A stretch of 64,000 nt of DNA from Podocnemis expansa (taxonomy: Eukaryota; Chordata; Testudines; Podocnemididae). Every line of letters starts with the position of its first letter. The stretch's first letter is position 1. Under the pieces are notes generated by a model, which made no database searches, had not been told where the DNA came from, and was given only the letters and a program-made list of their open reading frames with translations. The stretch is from assembly GCA_007922195.1 (NCBI GenBank), contig ML681996.1:16048313-16112312 (forward strand). The letters are read 5' to 3'. Shown piece after piece: positions 23,001-33,639 of this stretch. Both the position numbers and the translations under genes were made by a program.

Positions 23001-23569
23001 ATCCTAACAGAGGCCAATCAGGATTAGATCTTCTGGGGGCTCTAGCTGCACAATATGGCTAGCAGAGTGTTGAAATTTGGCTGCTCTAATTTTGAACTGT
23101 GTCTTTGAGTTAGGTTCCAAAGAACATCTTTTTGGATCCCACTTTAATTAGTTAATATTTGGGTCCTGCTTAGCTACACCTTAACCAATATTTTAAGTAC
23201 TACAGAATTTCCCATTAAGGAACAGTGGGTGCCAGAAGGACAAAACAATAAGTGCAGATTTTACCAACCACAACCACAGATAAATGATTCCTTGCCAGAC
23301 AGAATGCCATCAAACCAAATTTTCTTTAAATCATCTTGAGATGTCTTTATCTGGTGGTGGCAGGTGCTATTAGGACAATGGCACCTTCTTAATAGTTGAT
23401 ATTACATTATCTGATGTAATGTAGATGGGGATGTGACCATATGCTTTTTAGCTTATGACTGCTGTTGCTCTTAATATGTCTGCTACTGCTCAGTCAAAAC
23501 AAACAAACAAACAAAAACAATCGAAGGCCTCAGACTTTGCCACAGGTAGTCTACCTGAGCTGGAAATTA

Positions 23570-23740
23570 CACTTCCCAGATCAAACATACATCTACCCAT
23601 AAAGGTCCTAATCCAAAGCCCACTGAAGACAATGAAAAGATTCCTGTTGACTTCAGTGGCTGAAATCCTGGCCTCACTTCAAAGCAATAACAAAACTTCT
23701 AGTGATTTTAATGGGATCAGGATGTCACCTAGTTTTAGAT
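23570..23740. repeat. Old palindromic repeat (CCACTGAAGACAATGAAAAG)
   Basis: CCCACTGAAGACAATGAAAA and TTCCTGTTGACTTCAGTGGC form an imperfect hairpin at 23618-23662, typical of an abundant reptile/bird repeat. The open frame over it is not a gene. Confidence 0.5.
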
Positions 23741-26616
23741 CAAGATCCAGTTGAATGAGAGTAGGCAAAGCACTAGAACAGCAGATCACTTGTTTTCAAA
23801 ATCATGGAGTTGGCCAGCATTCTAGTCCTTAGTGCTCCCTTGAACAATAGACTAGAATCCAACTATAGAGTTGAGGTGGAAAAGGCTGTCTAGTCCCTAT
23901 TAGCGCAGCAGATTAGTGTTGGATTTAGCCCATAATATATACCATATAAAATATATCATAAAGTAGGTCTTATATAATTCTTCTGTACAGTTTTCCTACT
24001 GAATGCTTCCTTTTATGGTGTGCTATTAATGCAATAAACATAGTTCCAAGTGGATTTTTTTTAATGCTATTGCAGTATCAAAGTAATCCCCACAATATCC
24101 TTGCGAAGTTTCCCTTTTATTAGGTAATGTCAGCTCAGTGCTTTGAAGATGTCAAACATCACATAAATGTTCAGAATTACTGTTAAAAGTGAAAAGTCTC
24201 CTTAAACAAATCGAAAAGATTGGCTGTAATATAAAACTGAAAACAGCAGTAAATACTACATTGAAAAGGAAAGCTAACAAAATCATACTAGTTTGCTTGA
24301 TTAGCTGACAACGTGCCACTAACATTCAGAAAGATGTACAGAAGTCATTAACCTATTAGAAATTCTGATTAATCAGGGCCAGTTATTTAATAGCTGAACT
24401 TTTCAATGAGAGAGCTTTGCTTAGGGAGAGCAAGAAAGAATTTCTATGACAGTAACACAATGCTATGCAGGTCAGCCATATTTTGTTAGATGAGAGGTGA
24501 ATAACTACTTCCTCCTGGGCAAAATTTTGGGAGATATAAGAAAGAGGATGGGAAAAATGCTACTGTGTAAATTAATTGTACAATGTCATTGGAACTACTA
24601 GGCCAAGATCTCAAAGGGTGGAAATTGATGTAGCTTCATAGATTTGGTGGCAATGCCACCTTATGTCAAGTATGGATCTCGCCCATTGTGTTAATTTCCC
24701 CATTATATATAGCTTTACAAGTAGGTATTCAAACATGACTGATGAAGAAAGTAGATGTGTGTTGTGTAAAAAGAATTGTTGAATTTCAACTTAATTTCTC
24801 ACTGAAAACATATAAAATGAAGAATAGTTAAATTAACCTGATACCAGAATCTTACTTGCTGTACAGTAAACAACTATGTTGAATAAAGCAGTTTTCAGGA
24901 GAATCTTGTGACATAGACTATCCCTCAAAAATGACAGTTAAACATACAAGTTCTTCCAGAAGGTGGAAGCTTTGGTACACCTAATGTCTATTTTCTTGAT
25001 GCATCAAGGGATTATATATCTAACACCAATTTGCATTAATACAGGCTACCTTCATGAATTCCCTATGCATATTTGGGAGACTACGTTAGGTGACTTAGAA
25101 AACACATTTATTTAAAACCCATTCAGTAATGCAAGGTGAAACAATTTGTTTTTCCAATATGTGGTTGAATGAATGGAAAATACAAAACCTTGGAACTGAA
25201 AGTAGTATTGGTTCTCTCTATAATCTTGAACACAATATGGAAATAAGGAAATCTTTGTAAAAATGTAACTTCACGGTCCAAAAATTCACAATCAGCAAGT
25301 TCTCTATAGGAATATATCATTATATATTATAGGAACAGCTAAGAACGTTACAGACTTATTACTTAGCTTTTTGCCCTTTACAGCACAAGGAAATTACAGA
25401 CAACTTTCTTGTTGGACATTTGAATTCCAGCGCTTGATTGCTGTTAGGAAATATCTCATGCATGAAGATGAAAGAGCAATATATTCAAATATAAGTTGTC
25501 TTTCACAGCTTATTTACCATGCAACAATAGTTGCTATACTAGAACAATGTATATACAGGCTGCATGAGGGGCTCTTTTAAAGAATTTGTGTTATTCAGCT
25601 ATTTATGTAACACAAGTAGAGTTTTGGTTTTAAAAAAGAAACAACCTCATGCCCAATTAATTTCAGCAAATGAATAGCTGTGGTAGATTGTTCATTGTGA
25701 TATTGTGTAGTTTCTAGTGCCAGAATAATATCTTATTGAAAGGATACAAGTTGTTAATATTTACTCATTTAAGACTTACAGGGTGTTTGTATGGAGGGAA
25801 GGAATTTAAGATTTGTAAAATAATACTGTACTGTGCTGATAGGTTGGGCTAGATGACTAGATGCTTACGGCACAAAGTTATTTAGATGTGTCTATGCTGC
25901 CTAATGCAAAAGAACCCAACCTGGTTTTGGCCTTTATGTTCTATCACAATATGAATATCTGAGGATGATAATGATGTCGTGCCAGATTCAGCCCTCTTAT
26001 TCTTGCTCAGAGTAATTCTTCCAAGAATAATCTCACTTCTATGTGTGAGTAGTCCCATGCTCCTCATAAACTCCATGTGAATAACAGTAGCAGGATCTGG
26101 CCCTTACTAAATCTTTTTCCTTCTTAAGTTTTCCCGATTCTATCAGCATTAGTACAGATTTGTTACATGTAGTATGCCATAAGGTGTAGTAAACTGGTGA
26201 CATTTGCAGCTGATACACACCAAAATGATATCTATTAGAAGAGTGATACAACTTAAATTTTCCTACAGATAAACAGCACTGAGAAGAAATGAAAAATTAC
26301 AAAAGTAAGGTAGAAAAGGAGTTTGCTGTTAATGGCCATGTTCTGTGAAACTATAAGCAGAAGGAGAAAGCTGGATTCTGTATTGTTTAAACCCTTAAAT
26401 ATTCTTCAACCTTTTAAATAATCATAGGCATAGCCAATGCACATATTAACACAGATCCTAAATGTTATGTTGAAGAAATGACTTCATTACAGGAATATAA
26501 GGGATTGGCAAAGCAGTGTGTGAAATATTTTCAGCGGCTGTAGTCCATTAGTAACATAAATATTACTGAAATGACTAAAACTGGAAGACAAGGAAGGTAA
26601 AAAAAGTAGAAAAACA

Positions 26617-26700
26617 ACAAGGAGTTGTGTGGCACTTAAAGTGCCACACAACTAACTCCTTGTTTTTTTACTGGACTAGACTAACACAGCTATCCCTTTT
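26617..26700. repeat. GACTAACA repeat collapsed into a foldback
   Basis: AACAAGGAGTTGTGTGGCAC runs directly into GTGCCACACAACTAACTCCT, a nearly perfect palindrome with a 4-base duplication (AACT), then GACTAACACAGCTATCCC. Confidence 0.75.
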
Positions 26701-26952
26701 GAAATTGACAAAAAAAAGTAGAGCTTCTTAATTGTTTGAAAATGTTAGAAAAACTAGGTTCACAATTTCTGGAAGTGTGGAAATTAAGGGGAACTTTGAG
26801 ATACAGTATACAAAATTCTGAAGGAAATGACATTGAATAGATATTTGAGATTGTCAGATATAAGGAAGGGGAAATGGTATCAGTTTAATTTTCAAGAGAG
26901 CTTAGTATTAAATGAATGTAAAGGACTTCACTGAGAAGAGCCTGGTCTTCAA

Positions 26953-28112
26953 ATCATAGAAATCTAGGCCTGGAAAGGCTCTTCAGAGGCTATTGAGACA
27001 AGCTCTCTCTGCTGAGGCAGAACCAAGGAAACCTCTGCCATCCTTGGCAGGTTTGTGTCTTTCACCAATTTTCCACATCATCTGAAATGTGGCACCCAGA
27101 ATTGGACACACTATTCCAGGTGAAGCCTAATCAAAACAGACTAGAGAGAAAAAAAATTCTTCTGTTGGCTTGCTTATAACATTCCTCACATACCGCAAAA
27201 TGATGTTTTTATTATATAGTTGGTGGTGTTTTGTTCTGGTTTGCAACAATATTATATCCTTGACTCATATTTAGCTTGTGATCTGCCAGGACCCCAGATC
27301 CCTTTCCACAGTGCTCCTTGTGAGGCAGTCATTTCCCATTTTGGATGTATGGAACTTTGCACTTCTCCTTACTGGATTTTATCCTACTTATTTCAATTAA
27401 TTTCTCCAGTTTGTCCAAATAATTCTGAATTTGAATCCTATGCTCCAAAGCACTTGCAACCCCTCCCAACTTAGCATCATCCACAAACTTTATAAGCGTA
27501 CTCTCTATGCCATTGTCTAAATGATTTACAAAGATACCAAACAGAACTAGAAGCAGAACTAATCCATGCAGGACCCCACTTCATAAGCCCTTCTCATCTG
27601 ACTGTAAACTGATAAGTTTCTGGGAACAATTTTCCAACCAGTTATTCTCTCACATTATAGTAGCTCAAGCTAAGCTTTATTTCTTTAGTTTGTTTCTGAG
27701 AAGGTCATGGGAGACAGTATCAAAAGCCATACTAAAGTCAAAAAATACCCCATCTACCACTTCCCCCCATATCTGCATGTGTCATTAGCTTTCTCTGAAA
27801 GAATATCATATTGATTTGACATTTTGTTTCTTGAGAAATCCAAGTTGACTGTTACTTATCACCTTATTATCTTCTAAGTGTTTGCAAATTTGTTGCTTTA
27901 TTATCTTGTTAAGTACTGAAGTTAAGCTGACTTGTCAGTCATTTTCTGGGTTGTTCTGATTTCCCTTTTTAGAGATTGTCATTATTTTTGCCCTTTTCCA
28001 GTCCTCTGGAAGCTCTCCTGTCTTCCATGACTTTTTGAAGATAATTTCCAGTCTCAGATATCGTCTCAGTCAGCTCCTTGAGCATTCTAGGATATAAAAA
28101 TTTATTCAGGGA
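26953..28112 (-). mobile_element. CR1 LINE, minus strand, truncated
   Basis: The 3' end lies at the left (ATCATAGAAATCTAGGCC). The right part encodes degenerate reverse-transcriptase sequence (ELTETISE, KSWK-like VMEDRRA, EKGKNNDNL). Frames are broken by stops and indels. Confidence 0.85.
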
Positions 28113-28663
28113 CATGCCTAGAGTATGTAGCCCTGAAGAAGATGCAGAAGGGGGAGTCCTTGCATGTGACAGTGGAGGTTGTGGAGTGTGGTGTGTCACC
28201 TTTACATGAATATAGTGGGTAATAACCAACAATAATAATACTAGACATCCTGTGAGAGGGTTGTACAAGCATCTTGCCCATTACTGAGGTCCAATTGCTC
28301 AGAAGAGCAGAGCTGGCCTGTGCCTTACATCTGACTTAGTAGGAGGATTGCTCCATAAGAAAGTAGCAGTCAAAAAATATATAAATACTGGATTGATACT
28401 CATAAAATATTTTTAGCTGTAGTCATACAATCTGCCAATCTGAAAAATGAACTCATAGACAAGTATGGAACTGATTGTCTGGTGTTTAAAACTGTAGTTG
28501 GCTTTGCAGTCTTACCACAGATATCAGACACCATTAATTCAAGAATTGCCATAAGACCCAGTGATGCTGTCATGCTTGAAAAATCAAAACAATGTAAGAA
28601 TGAACACTGAGATAGATAGGAGACTGCTCTTTAAATGGTAATTTTTTGTTGATACACTTCCTT

Positions 28664-29563
28664 GGCTATGTCCACACAAAAGCCCTTGTTTCGAAACAGG
28701 CCATTTCAAAATAACGCCTTATTTTGAAACGTCTTATTTCAAAATAACAAAAAAGCTATTTCAAAATAAGAAAAAAAGTGGGAATCGAAATAGCATGTCC
28801 ACACAGTGGAGGGGAGGGGCAGGGAGGCTTGTGCTGGCCGGGGCCGCCCTGCCCCCGGGGTTCCCCAGCGCCCCCCCGCCGCTTCTGCTGCGGGTGGGGG
28901 GGTAGGGAACCCCAGGGGCGGGGCGGCCCTGGCCCCACCCCCCACAGGAGTGGGGGGGTGCCAGGGAACCCCTTGGGGGCAGCCCCAGTGGCAGGGTGAG
29001 CTGCCCCTAGAGCGGCCACCCCGTGAGGGCTGCAGTCCCCCTGACCGGGCTGTGGGGCCGGCAGCTCCCCTGCAGCCTGGGCGGGGGGCAGAGCCCTGGG
29101 GCTGCTCCAGCCGTCTTCCCCCCGCTTCCCCTTTCCAGGGGTAGGGGGCGTGAAGGGGGCTGAGGTGCCTGTCCCCCCCTGCTCCCAGCAAGGGGAAGCG
29201 GGGGAAGCCAACTGGGGCACCCTCCAACCCGCTGCACTCCGCTCAGCACCCTGGCCAGGGTGCTGAGGAGGGGTGGGACCTTCCCCCCAGGGTGCTATGC
29301 ACCCTGGGAGCAAGGTCCTTGTTATTTCGAAACAATCCTTGTTTTGAAATAACATGTCCAAACGGCATTATTTTGAAACAACTGGTTTCAAAATAACCCT
29401 CCTTTCGAAAGCAAAGTGGTTTAAGCTGTTTCGAAAGGAGGGCTCTTGTTTCAAAATGAGGAGCTCCCTCCTTTTGAAACAAGAAAACGTAGTGTGGACA
29501 TAGGGACTTTTATTTCGAAACAACTAGTGTTGTTTCGAAATAAAAGCCCTGTGTGGACCTACC
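28664..29563. mobile_element. Palindrome-rich MITE, copy 3, with a GC-rich core
   Basis: Ends GGCTATGTCCACAC and GTGTGGACCTACC with CTT on both sides. The arms carry GTTTCGAAACA and TTATTTTGAAAT palindromes. Between about 28800 and 29285 lies a 480-bp very GC-rich, G/C-run-rich block with modest CpG. This makes long spurious open frames on both strands, including a proline/glycine-rich one, which I do not accept as genes. The core may be a passenger captured by the element or a family-specific segment. Confidence 0.7.
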
Positions 29564-30523
29564 CTTTGTGTCTTATTAATTGACTTCAGTGAGGCCAGGG
29601 TTTCACCCTTAATTCTCCATTCCATTTTTGGCATTTTTACAGTACTGCAATTCTGATTTCTGTGAATCTACACTACCACCAAATTGGTGCAGCAGTGTAG
29701 GCAATCAGATCATTTGTGTCTTTGTTTTCCTTTCAAAATAATACATTTATCTAGCTATTTCGCATTCTGAATTCCCAAAAAACTTACCTTTCATAAACTG
29801 AATGAGATTTAAACAGGCTAAATATTCATCAGTGAATAGCAGTGAATATTTCAGTGAATATGTAATAGAAAGAATACTGATGCCAACTTGTATCTGATGA
29901 ATTAAAAACAAAATACAGCACTTTTTAAAACATAAGGATCAAGACCCACCTAGATCAAGGTACTAGGATTTAGAAGATAGACATTCCTTTCAGAATACCT
30001 TAACATTAACACACTGCTGCTAATAAAGGAAGCAGACTTTGTGCTGGTCAGATGCTTGATTACAGAATAGTGTGGAGAGGCAAGGATTTATGTTTATACT
30101 GCATCTATTAAATTCAAGGTTCAGTGCTCAGTTGTGAACAAAAGCATTTTGCTGAGTTTGTAGATCTATTTGTATTTGAATTGATTTCTAAAGACTTTTC
30201 TGTTTGTCTCTGGTGTTAACATACACTATGTTCTGACAGCAGTTCAGAATACCACAATGAGACAAGCAGAAACGTTCTTATAAAAGTATTGCATGGGAAT
30301 CAAAATACCTCATCAGCTCAGTAGTCCATTTAACCCACTATTCTGTAAGTGACAATGGACATACTAAATGTTTCAAATGAAGCATAAAACCTTCATAATG
30401 GACATTTATACAATAATATTGCCAAACAGGAAATTTCTGCCTGATTCCAAGCATTTAGTGGCCAGTTTATGCTCTGAAGTATGAGAATTTATATTCCTTT
30501 TGCATTTGTTCTAGCTAGTGTAA

Positions 30524-30755
30524 TCATAATTTATTATTAACTATTGTTAGAATTCTGGTAGTACCAATGTTATGCTTGGTGCTGTCCAAAGACACATTTT
30601 TGACCCCTGTGAGATTAATGTAAGACTTCCAGTTCTCCCGTGAGCTCTTCAGGGGCTTCTCGGGAGCATCACTGTCACTGTTGGAGCTTTGAGTAGTTCC
30701 AAAGGTCTGCCTACATAAGCATTCATTGCAGAATCTGGGCCTCCCATAAGCAACA
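30524..30755 (-). pseudogene. Exon-like open frame of unknown origin
   Basis: A strong acceptor-like sequence (CCTTTTCCTTTACTCTTCCAG) at 30776-30756 is followed by a frame open for 76 codons to a TGA. The peptide begins VAYGRPRFCNECLCRQTFGT, then has a Ser/Asp-rich patch (SSNSDSDAPEKP) and ends near RILTIVNNKL. Codon choice and amino-acid variety look like real coding sequence, unlike the repeats around it, and there is no frameshift. I do not recognise the family. It could be a terminal exon of an unidentified minus-strand gene, a lineage-specific DTHD1 5' exon that is not used, or a fragment of a duplicated gene. No other exon on this strand was found between here and 50 kb. Confidence 0.35.
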
Positions 30756-30864
30756 CTGGAAGAGTAAAGGAAAAGGATCAAACCAAAATGTGCACTTAAA
30801 AAAAAATCTTAGTTTATACTATCCTCTTTGTCAGTGGTTCCCAACCTTTTTTAGGCTGTGGGCC

Positions 30865-31053
30865 CAATGTTCCCTCTAAGCCCGTGATGCAGCTGAGCAA
30901 GTTCTGGATGCAGCTGAGCAGGTTCTGAATGCTGCTGAGCAAGTTCCCTGCTGGTTCCCCAACTCCCATTGGGCCCCTTTCCTCCTGCCTTCCAGCGCCT
31001 CCAGTGCATCCAACAACTTGTTCAGCTGCATCATCAGTTTTGAGGGAACACTG
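30865..31053. mobile_element. Repeat with GTTCCCTC/GAGGGAAC inverted ends
   Basis: Starts CAATGTTCCCTCTAAG and ends TTGAGGGAACACTG. Contains three tandem GCTGAGCA(A/G)GTTC units near 30890-30945. No convincing target duplication. A related end is at about 44661-44678 (TTAGAGGGAACATTG). Confidence 0.5.
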
Positions 31054-31174
31054 ACTGTAAATAAACAAAAAGCAAGAAAATAGAATTAGATTAGAAATAT
31101 CTTTTTCTTCTACTCCCCAAATTCACTGGAAGCCTGAGAGGCAGATTTAGTGCTTGGGTTCTTGTCACACTAGT

Positions 31175-31366
31175 CAGGGGTCTCAAACACTCGGCCCCTA
31201 AAGCTATTTCCTGTGGCCTGCACTGACACCATTGTTACCAGTATTTGCAATATTGGTGTCTGAAAAGGTTTCAGTGGTGCAGCCCTCAGGCCAGTATACT
31301 AGTCCTCATGCGGCCCTGTACTAGTCCTCATGCAGCCATCGTGATGTTTTGAGTTTGAGACCCCTG
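31175..31366. mobile_element. hAT-type MITE (CAGGGGTCTCAAAC family)
   Basis: Ends CAGGGGTCTCAAAC and GTTTGAGACCCCTG-like (TTTGAGACCCCTG) are inverted. Flanking CACTAGT and CACTATGT look like a duplication with one base lost. Nested within the composite element. Confidence 0.65.
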
Positions 31367-31984
31367 CACTATGTCAAACATTAGCCAAATAAAAACTAGC
31401 ACACAGTTTAGTCAGAACCAGACAGTAATCCTCAATTAAACATACTTCTTAATTAAGAATTCATTCTGATCCTAAGATTTAACCCTTCGTGGAATTGTAG
31501 AGCCTTTAATCAACAGACAACTTATTGATATCCCTGTCTTTACCATACATAGTTATTACTTTTCCTGCCCATATGACCAGTTTAGCAGATGTTGGAAATT
31601 CAAGCTGCCATTTACTGGAGCAAGTAGTTTCCTTTCCTTTTCTGACAAAGCCCATAATAGAATATGCAAAAAGGAGGGGTACAAGTATACAGTGTTGTGA
31701 ACAGCAAAGGAAAAATAGAAAGAACAGAATTTCTGGATATGTTTTTCTGCTCTGTTGCTGCTAATTTATTGCAATGGATTCTGCTTACAACCCTATATAG
31801 AGAACATTGTTGCACTGTTGTGAAGTTATATTGAGCCAGAATGTTTACACATAACACTAAAGAAATGAAGATGCATTCACATGAACTTAAGAGTGGTATA
31901 CATTCTGTGTATTCACACTATGGTGCTCATCTATTTCAGGAATGAAGAAGTTTAAAAAACTCTATTAGATGAAATACAACTTCC

Positions 31985-32215
31985 TTTCAAGATCCAAAGG
32001 GGCAGCTATGTTAGTCTAGTTCAGTAAAACAAAGAAGGATCCTAGGGCACTTAAAGACTAACAACTATTTTTATTGCATGAGCTTTTGTGGGAGAAAATC
32101 CAGTTCATCTGATGCTTTTGAAGAATGTAAGTCTGATGAAGTGGGATTTTCTCCCACAAAAGCTCATGCAATAAATATAATTCTTAGTTTTTAAGTGCCA
32201 CAGGACTCTTTGTTC
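31985..32215. repeat. GACTAACA dispersed repeat, near-complete
   Basis: GGGGCAGCTATGTTAGTCTA at the left, TTAAAGACTAACA, a TTGCATGAGCTTTTGTGGGA unit, then the inverse half ending AGTGCCACAGGACTCTTTGT. Nested in the composite hAT element. Confidence 0.75.
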
Positions 32216-32289
32216 ATTATACAACATAAAGGGTACAAGCTGAGTTACTATGCTGACATTGCTTAGTGCTTGCATCAGTGGCCCTATGT

Positions 32290-32310
32290 GTGTCTGTCTG
32301 GGGGTGCCTC

Positions 32311-32344
<34 letters not shown>

Positions 32345-32800
32345 CCTGTGCGCGCGCCTGTCTGGGGATGCGTGTGTGTGTGTATGTCTGTCTGATTGGG
32401 GGTGTCTCTGTGTACGTGTCTGCCTGGAGGTGCCTGTGTGTGTGTGTGTGTGTGTATGTGTGTGTCTGTCTGGGGGTGCGTGTGTGTGTCTGTCTGTCTC
32501 TGTCTGTCTGCGGATGCCTGTGTGTGTGTGTGGGTCTGTCTGGGGTGGCTCTGTGTGTGTTTCTCTGTCTATCTGTCTGGGGGTGGCTGTGTGTGTGTGT
32601 GTCTGTCTATCTGTGTGGTGGTGTCTATGTGTGTATGTGTGTGTCTGGGGGTGCCTCTGTGTGTGTCTGTCTGTCTGCCTGCCTGCCTGCCTGCCTATCT
32701 GTCTGGGGGTGCCTCTGTGTGTGTGTGTGGCTGTGTGAGTGTGTCTATCTGTTTGGAGGTGTCCCTGTGTGTGTGTCTGGGGGTGGTTATTGGGTGGCTC
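32290..32800 (+). repeat. GT-rich minisatellite
   Basis: About a dozen units of roughly 40 bp built on CTGTCTGGGGGTGCCTCTGTG plus variable (GT)n, with a CGCGCGCGCC patch at 32337-32350 and (CTGC)n/(CTGT)n patches. Spurious Cys/Val-rich frames run through on the plus strand and Thr/His-rich ones on the minus strand. Confidence 0.85.
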
Positions 32801-33639
32801 ACCCGTGTGGGGGGGCACCTGTGCTGGAGGGCTCCAGGGCCAGCAAACAACACTCTAACCCCTTCAGCAGGGGTAGTTTATGCAACTCCTGGCCAAGAGC
32901 CTTCCCCGCCCATCCACCAGTTTCTCCAGCAGACCCACAGCTGGGCTCCTTCCCCACCCACTTTCCCGAGTCCAGGGAACATTCCCAGCCGAACCCCCAC
33001 CACCACACTTCCCCCACTCCTCACTCTGACCCTGCTAAAATCCCTCCTTCCTGCTCGCCTGGCCACCAGAGCTGCTCCCTGGCCACAGGCTGCTGCTGCT
33101 CCGAGCATCATCAGGGTGGGAAATTTCAAACTGACTAAGCCCAACACAGCCCCTGCCAGCCCGAAGACTGTGTCTTCCAGCTCGCTAGGGTCCGTGGCTG
33201 CTGGCTGCGCGCTGCTGGCAGCGATCTGTGTGCACATATGCAGCTTACAGGTAACATTGCTGGAAACCCCTTTTAAACAAACAAACAAAAAAATCTTTGT
33301 GGCCCCCCTGGCTCACCATGTAATCTGGCCCACACCACTCTGGTGCTGCTGCTGGGACAGCCGGTGAGCAGCACTGCTGCCACCATGGCCTGTGCCATTG
33401 GGGAACTGAACCATGGCAGCTATGGCCCCCTGCCCTTGCCTTTCCCAGGGAGCTGCCATGGCCTCATCCCCATGCCAGGATCCAGCCATGGGTGGGGAGA
33501 GGCAGCCCTGGCAGGATGCATCCGGGCTGTAGCTGGATTCCAGCCCTGGTAGGGGGAGGTTCTGTGGAACCCTGCAAGACGTCTGCGGACCCAGGGGGTC
33601 CCTGGACCCCAGGTTGGGAACCACTGCTCTTTGTCTTCC

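Larger units (their letters stand above)
20560..26940. other. Intergenic DNA upstream of DTHD1
   Basis: No coding exon or clear element beyond old palindromic repeats near 23.6 and 26.0 kb and a possible LTR-like fragment at 20.88-21.42 kb. The sequence at 22.07-22.40 kb (ATCCATAG(G/G)TCTC-type repeats) looks like an unassigned retroelement fragment. Confidence 0.5.
30832..33626. mobile_element. Composite hAT-type element, perfect TIR and TSD
   Basis: CAGTGGTTCCCAACCT at 30832 and its exact reverse complement ending at 33626 are flanked by the identical octamer CTCTTTGT (30824-30831, 33627-33634). Ends and duplication therefore derive from one insertion. Related copies are only about 0.25-0.5 kb, so the 2.8-kb interior is mostly later insertions: a GTTCCCTC-ended element (30865-31053), a GTCTCAAAC hAT copy (31175-31366), a GACTAACA repeat (31985-32215) and a GT minisatellite (32290-32800). 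The right arm (about 33290-33626) is clearly family sequence. Confidence 0.8.

Noticed and set aside
28739..29361. Pro/Gly-rich frames of 160-200 codons
   Set aside because: Confined to the GC-rich core of a MITE; composition artefact.
32250..33367. Long Cys/Val-rich plus frames and a Thr/His-rich minus frame
   Set aside because: They read through a GT minisatellite and a GC-rich hAT arm; open in several frames at once.
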